Shown piece after piece: positions 24,919-34,502 of a stretch of DNA of 64,000 nucleotides. The notes under the pieces are model-generated. The model was given only the letters and a program-made list of their open reading frames with translations. It made no database searches and was not told where the DNA came from. The DNA is from Bacteroidales bacterium (lineage in GTDB: Bacteria; Bacteroidota; Bacteroidia; Bacteroidales; P3). The stretch is taken from the NCBI GenBank assembly GCA_017962545.1, contig JAGCVD010000021.1:1-64000 (forward strand). The letters are read 5' to 3'. Position numbers and translations under genes: made by a program. The stretch's first letter is position 1. Each line of letters opens with the position of its first letter.

Positions 24919-26315
24919 AGTGGCTAGCACTCATTCTCAGTCTTTCGCTGCTCGTGTTGACTCACGAGCTCGGCCATCTAGGCTTTGCCAAACTGTTCCA
25001 CACGCGCGTGCGCAGGTTCTATATCTTCTTCAACTGGAAGTTCTCCATCCTTAAAGCCAAGAAATTCGGTGGCAAATGGCATTTCCTGTTCTTCAACGCC
25101 AAGACTCCCGACAGCTGGGATGAGAAGAACCTCGCCCCCGAAGACCAGGACAACACCCTCTGGGGCATCGGCTGGGTGCCGCTGGGCGGCTACTGCGACA
25201 TCGCGGGCATGATCGACGAGACCAAGGGCGAGAAAGACCTTGCGAGTGAACCCCAACCGTGGGAATACCGCACCAAGCCCGCCTGGCAGCGCCTTTGCAT
25301 CGTCAGTGGCGGCGTACTGGTCAATTTCATCTCCGCCCTTATCCTCTTCTCGGCCATCTTTGCCCACTGGGGACAGGACGAGCTTCCGCTGCGCAACGCC
25401 ACGCTGGGTTACGACTACCATCAGGTGATGCTTGACGAAGGTTTCCGTAACGGCGATATCATCTATGCCCTCGACGGCCGCGAGATGTACGACTATACCG
25501 AGACATCCAAGGCCCTGCTGCTCGACAATCCGCAGCAGGTCACCGTCTTGCGCGGCGACTCGCTTGTCGACCTCACTCTGAGCGGCAGCCTCGTCGAACA
25601 GATCAACCGCCAGCACGTCAAACATCTTTTCACGCCCCGCATGCCCTTCGTTGTCAAAGATTTCGTGGCAGGCTCGGTGGCACAGCGGGCAGGTATGCTG
25701 GCCGGCGACAGCGTGGTAGGCATGGGAGGTGTGCCCATGGCGGCATACACAGACATCGCCGAGGCGCTCAGGCAACATGCCGGCGACAGTGTGACGGTGA
25801 ACTTCTACCGTCAAGGCGCTCTCGACAGCGTCACCGTCCAGATAGGCTCCGACGGCAAGCTGGGGGTACAGCTTGTCACCGACCTCGCATGTCTCTTCTC
25901 GGTGAAGCACATTGACTATAATATCTGGCAGGCCATTCCCGCAGGCATCAGCCACGGCTGGAAGACCCTTATGGAATATGTCTCCTCGCTCAAGATGCTC
26001 TTCTCGCCGGGAGGCATGCAGAACCTTGGCGGATTCGGCACCATGAGTAGCATCTTCCCCGACCACTGGGAGTGGCAGGCTTTCTGGACCATCACAGCTC
26101 TGCTGGCGCTCGTGTTGGCTTTCATGAACATCATCCCCATCCCGGGTCTCGATGGCGGTCACCTCGTCTTCACGCTCTGGGAGATGGTCACAGGCCGCAA
26201 GCCTTCCGACAAGTTCCTCTCGGTGGCGCAGAATATCGGCATAATATTCTTGTTGGCGCTGATGGTGCTGGCCAACGGTAACGACCTTTGGCGCTGGCTC
26301 TCGGGGAAATTTTAA
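24915..26315 (+). CDS. rseP: RseP-like site-2 zinc protease (M50)
   Basis: This 466-residue intramembrane metalloprotease has its zinc motif in the first helix (LTHELGHLGFAK; His17, Glu18, His21). A PDZ domain lies near residues 235-310 (AGMLAGDSVVGMGGVPM). The third ligand motif is in the C-terminal helix (NIIPIPGLDGGHL). A hydrophilic insert between the first helix and the second (WDEKNLAPEDQDNTLWGIGW) is typical of Bacteroidota members. It cuts anti-sigma factors or leftover signal peptides in the membrane. It is translationally coupled to dxr and 16 bp upstream of the LptF/G-like gene. Confidence 0.93.
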   Translation: MKWLALILSLSLLVLTHELGHLGFAKLFHTRVRRFYIFFNWKFSILKAKKFGGKWHFLFFNAKTPDSWDEKNLAPEDQDNTLWGIGWVPLGGYCDIAGMIDETKGEKDLASEPQPWEYRTKPAWQRLCIVSGGVLVNFISALILFSAIFAHWGQDELPLRNATLGYDYHQVMLDEGFRNGDIIYALDGREMYDYTETSKALLLDNPQQVTVLRGDSLVDLTLSGSLVEQINRQHVKHLFTPRMPFVVKDFVAGSVAQRAGMLAGDSVVGMGGVPMAAYTDIAEALRQHAGDSVTVNFYRQGALDSVTVQIGSDGKLGVQLVTDLACLFSVKHIDYNIWQAIPAGISHGWKTLMEYVSSLKMLFSPGGMQNLGGFGTMSSIFPDHWEWQAFWTITALLALVLAFMNIIPIPGLDGGHLVFTLWEMVTGRKPSDKFLSVAQNIGIIFLLALMVLANGNDLWRWLSGKF

Positions 26316-26331
26316 CCGCCCATAGGCAAAC

Positions 26332-27717
26332 ATGAAAAAACTCGACCGTCTGATACTCCGCTCGTTCATAGGCCCGCTGGTGCTCACCTTCGCCATCGCG
26401 GTCTTCGTGCTGCTCATGCAGTTCGTGTGGAAATATGTGGACGATCTTGTGGGCAAGGGTTTGGAGTTCAGCGTTATCGCCGAACTGCTGACCTATGCTT
26501 CCGCCACCTTTGTCCCTATGGCGTTGCCTATTGCCGTCTTGTTTGCCTCCATCATGACCATGGGTAACTTTGGTGAGAAGTACGAGCTGGTGGCCATGAA
26601 GGCTGGCGGCGTGTCTCTCACCCGGGTCATGATGCCTATGGCCATTGTCGTGCTGCTGCTCACAGGCATGGCTTTCTACTTTGCCAACAACGTTATGCCC
26701 ACGGCCATGCTCAAATACCGCATGACCCTCTACGACATCACCCGTAAAAAGCCTGCCGTCAACATACGTCCGGGCGAATACTATAAGGACATTGAGGGCT
26801 ATGTCATCCGTGTGGGCAGCAAGGACTCCGATGGCAGCACCATGCACGATGTCGTCATCTACGACCATACGCACGGCATGAACGAAATCACTGTCACGGT
26901 GGCGCAAAGCGGTATCATGACGGCCTCGGCCGACAACCGTTATCTTCGTTTCACCCTTCGTGACGGCTACTCCTATTCCGAGTCCTCCTCAGGCGAGATG
27001 TACACACGACGTCCCTTCACTACCATTGGCTTCGATGAACAAACCATCACCTTTGATATCTCTTCTTTCTCCTTCAACCGCAGCAACGAAGACCTCTTCA
27101 AAGGGAGTTATCAGATGATGAACATTGCCCAGCTTGACACCACGGTGCGCCGTCTCGACAGCTCGCTGGCGGTACGTCGCGCACAGGGACGTCAGCAACT
27201 GGTGGGAGGCCTTCATGCCTGGCAGCATCGGGTTGATATAGAAACTACAGGCAACCGTCAAATAGTCACCGACAGCAAGTTCATGCCCTCATCCTCGACA
27301 GCGGTCAATTATGCTCTGAATACCGCACGGTCTGCTGCCAATGATGCCAAGACACAGGCCGAGCTGCAGCAGGCCGACCAGGAGTATATCAACCGTCATC
27401 TTATTGAGTGGCAGCGCAAATACACCCTCTCCGTGGCCTGTCTTCTGCTTTTCCTCATCGGCGCCCCCTTCGGCAGCATCGTCCGCAAGGGCGGCCTAGG
27501 GTTGCCGCTCGTGGCCTCGGTGCTCTTCTTCGTCATCTACTATGTCATAGGGATGATAGCCGAGAAGGCTGTCCGCGAGAGCGCCATCGGACCTATCGGT
27601 ATGTGGATTAGCACATTCGCGCTGCTGCCCATAGGCATCATCCTAACCATAGAAGCCACCACCGACAGCTCTCTCTTCGACGCCGCTTTCTGGCGTCGCC
27701 TTTTCCGCCGTCGATAG
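26332..27717 (+). CDS. LptF/LptG family lipopolysaccharide export permease
   Basis: This 461-residue protein has three N-terminal membrane helices, a periplasmic beta-jellyroll domain (about residues 130-330) and three C-terminal helices. The N-terminal LDRLILRSFIGPLVLTFAI and FGEKYELVAMKAGGVSL (coupling helix region) are characteristic of YjgP/YjgQ. With LptB it forms the inner-membrane ABC machine that extracts LPS. I cannot say whether it corresponds to LptF or LptG; no second paralog is in view. It is probably in the same transcription unit as dxr and rseP. Confidence 0.92.
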   Translation: MKKLDRLILRSFIGPLVLTFAIAVFVLLMQFVWKYVDDLVGKGLEFSVIAELLTYASATFVPMALPIAVLFASIMTMGNFGEKYELVAMKAGGVSLTRVMMPMAIVVLLLTGMAFYFANNVMPTAMLKYRMTLYDITRKKPAVNIRPGEYYKDIEGYVIRVGSKDSDGSTMHDVVIYDHTHGMNEITVTVAQSGIMTASADNRYLRFTLRDGYSYSESSSGEMYTRRPFTTIGFDEQTITFDISSFSFNRSNEDLFKGSYQMMNIAQLDTTVRRLDSSLAVRRAQGRQQLVGGLHAWQHRVDIETTGNRQIVTDSKFMPSSSTAVNYALNTARSAANDAKTQAELQQADQEYINRHLIEWQRKYTLSVACLLLFLIGAPFGSIVRKGGLGLPLVASVLFFVIYYVIGMIAEKAVRESAIGPIGMWISTFALLPIGIILTIEATTDSSLFDAAFWRRLFRRR

Positions 27718-27744
27718 AGAGTCGGCTATATTCAAAAAAAGACG

Positions 27745-27752
27745 TATCTTTG
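27745..27752 (+). promoter_or_regulatory. -7 promoter box upstream of pyrK
   Basis: TATCTTTG followed by CA lies 26 nt before the pyrK ATG. No clear TTTG is seen at the -33 distance. Confidence 0.55.
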
Positions 27753-27777
27753 CAAAATCAAATAGAGCACTATTGAT

Positions 27778-28560
27778 ATGAAAGAAATAAGCGATTTCAC
27801 CATCATTGAGCGGCGGCAGCATGGCCCACACTATTTCACGCTGGTGTTGCGGCACAGCCACCTCACTCCGCTGTTGCCGACAATGCCGGGACAGTTTGTC
27901 GAGGTCCGTGTCGACGGACAGCCGGGTGTTATGTTGCGGCGTCCCATTTCGGTGCACGATGTCGACCCCGAGGCTGGCACCCTCTCTCTGCTCGTCCAAG
28001 TGGTGGGTCAGGGCACTCGCCGTCTGAGTCAACTGGCTGTTGGAGAAAAGATTAACCTTGTATACCCTCTGGGTCACGGCTTTACCTCCGACCTCCGATC
28101 TCCGACCTCCGCACTATTAGTGGGTGGCGGTGCCGGCATAGCGCCTTTGCTGTATCTTGCCAAGGTGCTGAAAGCAAGAGGTGTAAGATGTACTATATTA
28201 CTCGGTGGCCGTACGGCGGAGCTTATCCCCGTGCGCGATGAGTTCCGCCCCTACGGCGAGGTGTGCATCGCCACCGACGACGGCTCGCTGGGGCATAAAG
28301 GTCTTGTTGTCAGCCACCCTGCTTTCGCGGAGCAGTATGATATCATCTACACCTGCGGTCCCACGCCAATGATGAAAGCAGTGGCACGCTCAGCAGCGGA
28401 GCGCGGCATACGCTGCGAGGTGAGCCTGGAGAACATGATGGCCTGCGGCGTGGGCGCATGCCTCTGCTGCGTCACCGACACCGACCAAGGGCACCGCTGC
28501 GTCTGCAAGGACGGCCCCGTGTTTGATATCACGAACATGAAGAAATGGTATGCTAATTAG
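27778..28560 (+). CDS. pyrK: Dihydroorotate dehydrogenase B, electron-transfer subunit
   Basis: This 260-residue ferredoxin-reductase-like subunit carries FAD and a [2Fe-2S] cluster and passes electrons from PyrD to NAD. The FAD motif is LRRPISVHDVD (about residues 58-68), the nucleotide-binding loop is LLVGGGAGIAPLLYLAK, and the C-terminal cluster cysteines lie in MACGVGACLCC...HRCVCKDGPVF. A heptad-repeat peptide (TSDLRSPTSA, nt 28083-28113) is inserted immediately before the Gly-rich loop, replacing the short linker normally found there. pyrD follows after 171 bp. Confidence 0.94.
   Translation: MKEISDFTIIERRQHGPHYFTLVLRHSHLTPLLPTMPGQFVEVRVDGQPGVMLRRPISVHDVDPEAGTLSLLVQVVGQGTRRLSQLAVGEKINLVYPLGHGFTSDLRSPTSALLVGGGAGIAPLLYLAKVLKARGVRCTILLGGRTAELIPVRDEFRPYGEVCIATDDGSLGHKGLVVSHPAFAEQYDIIYTCGPTPMMKAVARSAAERGIRCEVSLENMMACGVGACLCCVTDTDQGHRCVCKDGPVFDITNMKKWYAN
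28083..28113 (+). repeat. In-frame heptad repeat array in pyrK
   Basis: Units CTCCGAC, CTCCGAT, CTCCGAC, CTCCGCA encode TSDLRSPTSA between the FAD and NAD domains. Confidence 0.88.
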
Positions 28561-28636
28561 TAGTTAAGTAGACAGTAGTTTTTCACTAGATTAAATTTAT
28601 TTCAAAGGAGTTCAAAGCCTGCAAGCAGGCAGAAGT

Positions 28637-28697
28637 AGATAAGACAATACAATTTCTAGCAATAAACAAGGCAGCGACAAGTGCATTTGTCTTATCT
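28637..28697 (+). repeat. 61-bp inverted-repeat-ended element, copy 1 (upstream of pyrD)
   Basis: The ends AGATAAGACAA and TTGTCTTATCT are exact inverted repeats (11 bp). The interior (TACAATTTCTAGCAATAAAC...GCAGCGACAAGTGCA) matches copy 2 at 29656-29716 with only a few substitutions. It ends 34 bp before the pyrD start. Confidence 0.88.
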
Positions 28698-28731
28698 CCT
28701 TTCCTCCTTATCTCCCTCAAAGAATAAGAAT

Positions 28732-29631
28732 ATGCTAGCAGTTAAAGTACATAATCTCAGTTTAAAGAACCCGGTGATGACCGCCAGCGGCACCTTCGGC
28801 TATGGCGAGGAGTTCGCCGACTTCGTCGACCTCGAGCGTCTGGGCGGCTTCATTGTGAAAGGCACCACCGGCAGCCACCGTGAGGGCAATCCCTACCCCC
28901 GCATGGCCGAGACCCCCTCGGGCATGCTCAACGCCGTGGGTCTCCAGAACGGTGGTGTGGAGAAGTTCTGCTCCGAGGTGTATCATAGAATCAAGCACTT
29001 AGACACCAATATTGTCGTCAACGTCAGCGGTTCCTCCATCGAGGAGTACTGCGACGTGGCGTCGCAGATTGACGCTCTGGAGAAGATTCCTGCCATCGAG
29101 CTGAACATCAGCTGCCCCAACGTGAAAAAAGGTGGTATGGGCTTCGGCACCAATCCCGACATGGCGGCACAAGTGGTCGCTGCGGTGCGTAAGGTGTACC
29201 ATAAGACGCTGATAGTAAAGCTGACACCCAATGTCACTAGCATCGTCGACATCGCCAAGGCGGTGGAGAGCGCCGGTGCCGACAGTGTGAGTCTCATCAA
29301 CACCATGCTGGGTATGGCCATCGACGTGGAGAAGCGTCGTCCCTACCTCAGCACCATCACCGGTGGTTTGAGTGGCCCCTGCGTGAAGCCCGTGGCGGTA
29401 CGTATGGTGTGGCAAGTGGCTCATGCCGTGCAGATTCCCGTTATCGGTTTGGGTGGCATCGCTTCGGCGGCCGACGCGCTGGAGTTCCTGATGGCTGGCG
29501 CCAAAGCCATCCAGGTGGGCACAGCCAACTTCATCGACCCCGCCGTCACCATGAAGATTGTCGACGGCCTCGAGGACTACTGCAATCGTCATGGTATCAA
29601 GGATATCAATGAGATAATTGGGATAATATAG
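28732..29631 (+). CDS. pyrD: Dihydroorotate dehydrogenase B, catalytic subunit
   Basis: This 299-residue FMN enzyme oxidises dihydroorotate to orotate. It begins [31 protein letters not shown] and [10 protein letters not shown] are family blocks. [16 protein letters not shown] contains the catalytic Cys in the class 1B position. [17 protein letters not shown] binds the FMN phosphate. The ATG at 28732 is chosen because it starts the conserved N-terminus; the open frame upstream runs through the 61-bp element. It pairs with pyrK upstream. Confidence 0.95.
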   Translation: MLAVKVHNLSLKNPVMTASGTFGYGEEFADFVDLERLGGFIVKGTTGSHREGNPYPRMAETPSGMLNAVGLQNGGVEKFCSEVYHRIKHLDTNIVVNVSGSSIEEYCDVASQIDALEKIPAIELNISCPNVKKGGMGFGTNPDMAAQVVAAVRKVYHKTLIVKLTPNVTSIVDIAKAVESAGADSVSLINTMLGMAIDVEKRRPYLSTITGGLSGPCVKPVAVRMVWQVAHAVQIPVIGLGGIASAADALEFLMAGAKAIQVGTANFIDPAVTMKIVDGLEDYCNRHGIKDINEIIGII

Positions 29632-29655
29632 AAGGGAAGGAGACAGGAGGGAAGG

Positions 29656-29716
29656 AGATAAGACAATACAGTTTCTAGCAGTAAACATGGCAGCGACAAG
29701 TGCATTTGTCTTACCT
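29656..29716 (+). repeat. 61-bp inverted-repeat-ended element, copy 2 (upstream of the BadF-type kinase)
   Basis: Same length and nearly the same sequence as 28637-28697, and at a similar distance from the downstream start codon. The terminal inverted repeat has one mismatch (TTATCT to TTACCT) but extends outward into the flanking GGAGACAGGAGG-type repeats. Confidence 0.88.
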
Positions 29717-29756
29717 CCTCATCTTCTTACCTCCTTATCTTCTCAAAGAAAAAGAT

Positions 29757-30599
29757 ATGATTCTCATTGCTGACAGCGGCAGCACAAAGACCACGTGGAT
29801 GGAGATAGACTCTGGTAACAAGGTGGTTACCGAGGGCCTGAATCCTCATTTTACCACCGACGAGGCCTTCCTCGCCGCCTGCTCCGCTGTGCGCCAGCAG
29901 CTCCGACTTCCGACTTCCGACCTCCGACTTTACTTTTACGGTTCCGGCTGCGGTGATGCTTTGCAACGTGAGCGCGTGTTGCGGCAGCTCCAGCATGGCT
30001 TCGGCACAGAAGATGTGCATGTTGAGACCGATATGTTGGGCGCCTGTCGCGCTATCTGGGGTCGTCACAATGGTCTGGTGGGCATCCTCGGCACGGGGAG
30101 TAACGCCTGCTACTACGACGGTGAACGCATTGTTTATCAAGCCCCAAGCCTGGGTTATATTATTGGCGACCACGGGTCGGCCAACCACGTAGGTCGTCTC
30201 TTGCTGCTGGACTACCTCACGGGCAAGATGTCCGACGAGCTAAGTGGCATGTTCCAAGAACGTTATCCTAGGACGCACGAGGAATGGGTAGAGGCATTGT
30301 ATCACCGACCCAACCCCAACAGGATGCTGGCGGCGCTGGCGCCGTTTGCCGTGGACCATCTGGACGACGACTACTGCCGTAATACGATATACTATGCCCT
30401 CGACGACTGGTACAGCTACCAGTTGTCCGACATAGTGTTGAAGTCGGATTGTCGGCGCCTCTGTGTCGTCGGTGGCTTCGCCGCTGCGGTGGCCGGCGTG
30501 CTTGACGACTACTGTGACGACAACGGGATAACCTTGGGCACCGTAGCGGCCAACCCCATAGAGGGCTTGCTAAATTATCACGCCCAATACAATATATAA
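29757..30599 (+). CDS. BadF/BadG/BcrA/BcrD-type ATPase, probable N-acetylglucosamine kinase
   Basis: This 280-residue ASKHA-fold protein has phosphate-1 loop ADSGSTKTTWMEID at the N-terminus, phosphate-2 region GILGTGSNACYY, and adenosine motif DHGSANHVGRLLLLDYL. Length and motifs match Bacteroidota sugar kinases annotated as N-acetylglucosamine kinase-like; the substrate is inferred, not visible. A heptad-repeat peptide (LRLPTSDLRL, nt 29901-29930) lies in frame at about residues 49-58. ATG 29757 is the conserved start; the upstream open frame is repeat DNA. Confidence 0.83.
   Translation: MILIADSGSTKTTWMEIDSGNKVVTEGLNPHFTTDEAFLAACSAVRQQLRLPTSDLRLYFYGSGCGDALQRERVLRQLQHGFGTEDVHVETDMLGACRAIWGRHNGLVGILGTGSNACYYDGERIVYQAPSLGYIIGDHGSANHVGRLLLLDYLTGKMSDELSGMFQERYPRTHEEWVEALYHRPNPNRMLAALAPFAVDHLDDDYCRNTIYYALDDWYSYQLSDIVLKSDCRRLCVVGGFAAAVAGVLDDYCDDNGITLGTVAANPIEGLLNYHAQYNI
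29901..29930 (+). repeat. In-frame heptad repeat array in the BadF-type kinase gene
   Basis: Units CTCCGAC, TTCCGAC, TTCCGAC, CTCCGAC encode LRLPTSDLRL between a surface helix and the next strand. Confidence 0.85.
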
Positions 30600-30650
30600 T
30601 AACTTTCTGCCGTTATTATCATTCATTAAACTAAAAACAGATACTGAAAC

Positions 30651-31076
30651 ATGGATTTATCAAACATTCTGGTGATTGCCGGTAAGCCGGACCTGAGTGA
30701 GCTGGTGTCGCAGACCAAAGGCGGCGCCGTAGTGAAGAACTTAGTGACAGGACAGAAATACCCTGTCTTCAAGAACGATAGAATCAGCTCGCTGGGCGAG
30801 ATACGTCTCTTCACAGAGACCGATGAATGCCCGTTGGAGGAGGTGATGCAAGGCATCTTCAAGAAACTGGAGGGCAAGGCCACCGACTTCGACCCCAAGA
30901 AGGCGGAGAGCAAGGCGATGTTCGACCTGCTGGGCGAGGTGTTGCCCGACTATGACCGTGAGCGTGTACACGCCTCTGACGTGAAGAAGCTCTTCTCGTG
31001 GTACAACGTGCTGCTGTCGGCCGACAAGATTACCCTCGACGAGGAGAAGAATGAGGACGAAAAAGAAAATCAATAA
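30651..31076 (+). CDS. DUF5606 family protein
   Basis: This 141-residue soluble protein starts MDLSNILVIAGKPDLSELV, followed by SQTKGGAVVKNLVTGQKYPV. This matches the Bacteroidota DUF5606 family, an N-terminal SH3-like domain followed by a helical part (YDRERVHASDVKKLFSWYNVL). The C-terminus is acidic and charged. The function is unknown. It lies between the BadF-type kinase gene (51 bp upstream) and a lipoprotein gene, with no obvious separate promoter. Confidence 0.78.
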   Translation: MDLSNILVIAGKPDLSELVSQTKGGAVVKNLVTGQKYPVFKNDRISSLGEIRLFTETDECPLEEVMQGIFKKLEGKATDFDPKKAESKAMFDLLGEVLPDYDRERVHASDVKKLFSWYNVLLSADKITLDEEKNEDEKENQ

Positions 31077-31103
31077 TATCAGTAATCATTTAATGTTAAA
31101 GCT

Positions 31104-32165
31104 ATGAAGAAAATATTGTATGCGCTTTGCGCCATGATGATGCTGGCCATGACTGCATGCCACCGCGACGACAACAATCCTCAAGGTCCTGCCAATGGCG
31201 GTGGAACACCGCAGCCCGACCCCATACCTACCGGCGAGGGCATCTTCAATCCTGACCAGAAGATTGAGACCATCGCTATCGACGGTCAGACAAGCGAGCA
31301 GTGGGTTTGGACGAACGGGAAGTTGATGATGGTCGAGAACGCCGATGGCGCCACCTCGTTTGAGTACAACGGTTGGCGTGTCAGCGAGATGACGACGATA
31401 TTGGAAGGCACGCCTGTCGATGTGGAATATGCCTATGACGATAACAACAAGTTGGCCACGGTGGACGCCTACAGCGGCAATATGCATGCTATCGGCATCG
31501 TGTTCAACCACAACAACGCTGCGGGCAAGATAAGCGATATGTCGCTCAATATCAACAGCACCCTTCTCGGCCTGCTGTCGGAACTCATAGGCAATGGCGG
31601 CATCCCTGGCTTCACCAAGGGAATGTCGAAGTTCAGTATTGAAAATACCGATTTCAATGCCCACCTCACCTGGGAGGGCGACAATGTGAAGCGCATGATA
31701 CTCGACGGCACAGTCTCTATCAATACAACCATCGACGAGGCCTCAAATCTCCTCTCGATGATGAACATTGATTCGTTGGGCTCTTTCAATCTGGATTCAA
31801 TAATTAGCACCTTTAGCTTCTTATTGACCGACTCCAATCTGCTGGTGACGGTTCAGTTGGCCGACACCACCGACTACACCTACGACAGCCAGAACAATCC
31901 ATTCTATGGCTATCTGGGTGCGCTCGACGTGACCACCTTCTCGGCAAACAACGCGAAGACCATGCGTTCGTCAGGTACCGCCAACATTAGCATCACGGCA
32001 CATACATGGCTCGGCAATCAAGCGATTCCCCTGCCGGCCTATTCCATCGGCTCGCGTAGCGAGACCTACACCTATACTTATAACAACGCCAACTTCCCGC
32101 TGACCGTCACCGTGACCGACAGTGACAATGCAAGCAGCGTGAAGCAATATACCTATAAACAATAA
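31104..32165 (+). CDS. Lipoprotein, DUF4595-like
   Basis: This 353-residue protein has a lipoprotein signal ([19 protein letters not shown], Cys at about residue 19) followed by a Pro/Gly-rich linker. The body is made of short strand-turn units such as [28 protein letters not shown] and [15 protein letters not shown], resembling the YD/RHS-like repeats of Bacteroidota DUF4595 lipoproteins. It is probably surface or periplasm exposed. The family call is tentative and no enzymatic motif is seen. metG begins one base after its stop. Confidence 0.65.
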   Translation: MKKILYALCAMMMLAMTACHRDDNNPQGPANGGGTPQPDPIPTGEGIFNPDQKIETIAIDGQTSEQWVWTNGKLMMVENADGATSFEYNGWRVSEMTTILEGTPVDVEYAYDDNNKLATVDAYSGNMHAIGIVFNHNNAAGKISDMSLNINSTLLGLLSELIGNGGIPGFTKGMSKFSIENTDFNAHLTWEGDNVKRMILDGTVSINTTIDEASNLLSMMNIDSLGSFNLDSIISTFSFLLTDSNLLVTVQLADTTDYTYDSQNNPFYGYLGALDVTTFSANNAKTMRSSGTANISITAHTWLGNQAIPLPAYSIGSRSETYTYTYNNANFPLTVTVTDSDNASSVKQYTYKQ

Positions 32166-32166
32166 T

Positions 32167-34230
32167 ATGATTTATACCGAGAAAGACAAACAATATAAGC
32201 GCTATACCGTCACCTCGGCACTGCCCTACGCCAACGGTCCCGTGCATATCGGCCACCTGGCCGGCGTCTATGTCCCCGCCGATGTCTATGTGCGCTACCT
32301 CCGCGCCCAGGGCGAGCAGGTGATGTTCATCGGCGGCAGCGACGAGCACGGCGTGCCCATCACCATCAAAGCCCGCAAGGAGGGTTGCACACCGCAGGAC
32401 ATCGTCGACCGCTACCACAAGATTATCAAGGACAGCTTCGCCGAGCTGGGCATCAGTTTCGATATCTACAGCCGCACCTCCAGCAAAGAGCACCACGAGA
32501 CCGCGGCGGCCTACTTCAAGAAGCTCTACGACGAGGGCAAGTTTGTCGAGAAAGTGTCCATGCAGTACTACGACGAGGAGGCCGGCTGCTTCCTGGCCGA
32601 CCGCTACATCACCGGCACCTGCCCCCATTGCGGCAACGAGCGCGCCTACGGCGACCAGTGCGAAGCCTGCGGCACCAGCCTCAACGCCACCGACCTCATC
32701 AACCCCAAGAGCGCCCTCAGCGGCAGCAAGCCCGTCCTCAAGGAGACCAAGCACTGGTTCCTCCCGCTCGACCAGGACGAGCCCTGGCTGCGCGAGTGGA
32801 TTCTCGAAGGCCACAAGGGCGACTGGAAGACCAATGTCTATGGCCAGTGCAAGTCATGGATCGACGCCGGCCTGCAGCCTCGCGCTGTCACACGCGACCT
32901 CGACTGGGGCGTGAAGGTGCCCATCGAGGGTGCCGACGGCAAGGTGCTCTACGTCTGGTTCGACGCCCCCATCGGATACATCTCTTTCACCAAGCAGCTC
33001 AAAGGCGACGACTGGGAGAAATGGTGGAAAGACCAGGACACCAAGCTGGTGCACTTCATAGGTAAGGACAACATCGTCTTCCACTGCATCATCTTCCCCT
33101 CGATGCTCCATGCCGACGGCAGCTACATACTGCCCGCCAACGTGCCCGCCAACGAGTTCCTCAACCTCGAGGGCGACAAAATCTCGACCTCGCGCAACTG
33201 GGCCGTCTGGCTGCACGAGTACCTGCAGGAGTTCCCCGGCAAGCAGGACGTTCTGCGCTACACCCTCTGCAGCAACGCCCCCGAGACCAAGGACAACGAC
33301 TTTACATGGAAGGACTTCCAGCTGAAGAACAACAGCGAGTTGGTGGCCATCCTCGGCAACTTCGTCAACAGAACATTAGTTCTCACTCATAAGTTTTACG
33401 GCGGCAAAGTACCTGGGAGTACAGGCGGCACGCCTGTGGATCAAGAGGTGGTCAAGGAACTTGCCACCTTCCCCGAGCGCATCGGCCGCAGCATCGAGAC
33501 CTACCGCTTCCGCGAGGCCCTCGCCGAGATGATGAACCTCGCCCGCCTTGGTAACAAATACCTCACCGACACCGAGCCTTGGAAGCTTATCAAGACCGAC
33601 CCCGAGCGCACTGCCACGGTGATGAACCTCTCGCTGCAGATATGTGCCAACCTGGCCATCCTCTGCGCCCCCTTCCTGCCATTCACGGCCGACAAGATGC
33701 ACCGTATCATGAACCTGCAGGCCCTGGGTTGGAAAGACGCCGGCCGCGCCGACATCCTCATGGAAGGCCATCAGATCGACCAGCCCGAGCTGCTTTTCGA
33801 GCAGATCAGCGACGAGACCATCCAGGCCCAGGTCGACAAGCTGCAGGCCACCAAGGCTCAGAACGAACTCAACGCCTGGAAGCCCGCCGACGTCAAGGCT
33901 CCGGTCACCATCGACGATTTCGGCCGTATGGATATCCGTGTTGCTACCATCCTCGAATGCTGCAAGGTGCCCAAGGCCGACAAGCTGCTGCAGTTCAAGC
34001 TCGACGACGGCACCGGCACCCCGCGCACCATCGTCAGCGGTATCGCCAAGTATTACACCGAGCCCGAGAAACTCGTCGGCCGTCAGGTATGCTTCATTGC
34101 TAACTTCCCTCCGCGCAAACTCAAGGGTGTCGAGAGCCAGGGCATGATCCTCAGCGCCGAAGACAAAGACGGCCGTCTGGTGCTCCTCACCCCCAGCGAC
34201 TTCGTCACCCCCGGCTGCAACGTGGGTTGA
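32167..34230 (+). CDS. metG: Methionyl-tRNA synthetase
   Basis: This 687-residue class I synthetase has the HIGH-type motif [12 protein letters not shown] and a zinc knuckle CPHCGN...CEACG. KISTS stands in for KMSKS ([10 protein letters not shown]). A C-terminal tRNA-binding EMAP/OB domain ([30 protein letters not shown]) follows. Between the catalytic core and the anticodon domain is a short stretch ([14 protein letters not shown]) whose DNA holds a perfect 7-bp hairpin (ACAGGCG-GCA-CGCCTGT, 33421-33437); it looks like a small in-frame insertion. A terminator follows the stop codon. Confidence 0.97.
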   Translation: MIYTEKDKQYKRYTVTSALPYANGPVHIGHLAGVYVPADVYVRYLRAQGEQVMFIGGSDEHGVPITIKARKEGCTPQDIVDRYHKIIKDSFAELGISFDIYSRTSSKEHHETAAAYFKKLYDEGKFVEKVSMQYYDEEAGCFLADRYITGTCPHCGNERAYGDQCEACGTSLNATDLINPKSALSGSKPVLKETKHWFLPLDQDEPWLREWILEGHKGDWKTNVYGQCKSWIDAGLQPRAVTRDLDWGVKVPIEGADGKVLYVWFDAPIGYISFTKQLKGDDWEKWWKDQDTKLVHFIGKDNIVFHCIIFPSMLHADGSYILPANVPANEFLNLEGDKISTSRNWAVWLHEYLQEFPGKQDVLRYTLCSNAPETKDNDFTWKDFQLKNNSELVAILGNFVNRTLVLTHKFYGGKVPGSTGGTPVDQEVVKELATFPERIGRSIETYRFREALAEMMNLARLGNKYLTDTEPWKLIKTDPERTATVMNLSLQICANLAILCAPFLPFTADKMHRIMNLQALGWKDAGRADILMEGHQIDQPELLFEQISDETIQAQVDKLQATKAQNELNAWKPADVKAPVTIDDFGRMDIRVATILECCKVPKADKLLQFKLDDGTGTPRTIVSGIAKYYTEPEKLVGRQVCFIANFPPRKLKGVESQGMILSAEDKDGRLVLLTPSDFVTPGCNVG
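33421..33437 (+). repeat. Hairpin insert in metG
   Basis: ACAGGCG and CGCCTGT form a perfect 7-bp stem around GCA. The sequence encodes part of GSTGGTPVD in a linker region. Only one copy was found in the window. Confidence 0.4.
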
Positions 34231-34251
34231 TAATCACATAACATTGCTAGA

Positions 34252-34288
34252 AACAAAGGCATCCCCATAGTTTGAGGATGCCTTTGTT
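34252..34288 (+). terminator. Terminator-like hairpin after metG
   Basis: A perfect 13-bp stem AACAAAGGCATCC/GGATGCCTTTGTT lies 20 nt after the metG stop. The T tract is weak. Confidence 0.7.
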
Positions 34289-34452
34289 GTACATTCTTGT
34301 TAATGCTATTTGTTAATGGGGTGATAGTGTGAAGCAGCGATACTAAAACATGGTTATCCCCTCAAATCAGTTGTGTGACAGGTGCCCCTGTCACCATTGT
34401 AAACATAAGCGGTCACCTGATCACCTGAAAAAGGTACCCACAAATAAAAAAA

Positions 34453-34466
34453 TCGCAAATTTGCGA
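34453..34466. promoter_or_regulatory. 14-bp palindrome, likely antitoxin operator
   Basis: TCGCAAATTTGCGA is a perfect palindrome, and its TTTG (34460-34463) sits 22 nt before the -7 box TATCTTTG at 34486-34493. A dimeric HTH antitoxin binding here would block the promoter, as in autoregulated toxin-antitoxin operons. The regulator assignment is inferred. Confidence 0.6.
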
Positions 34467-34493
34467 ATTATTTGAAAATTATATGTATCTTTG
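34460..34493 (+). promoter_or_regulatory. Promoter of the HigBA-type operon
   Basis: TTTG (34460-34463) and TATCTTTG (34486-34493) fit the Bacteroidota consensus with 22-nt spacing. The -7 box ends 9 nt before the toxin ATG, so the mRNA leader is very short or absent. Confidence 0.65.
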
Positions 34494-34502
34494 CAGCGTA
34501 TT

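Larger units (their letters stand above)
34231..34502. other. Intergenic region before the toxin-antitoxin pair
   Basis: It contains the metG terminator, a near-palindrome GTGACAGGTGCCCCTGTCAC (34375-34394), a tandem TCACCTGATCACCTGA, and the operator/promoter described separately. The base composition is more AT-rich than the neighbouring genes. No coding region is supported. Confidence 0.6.
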
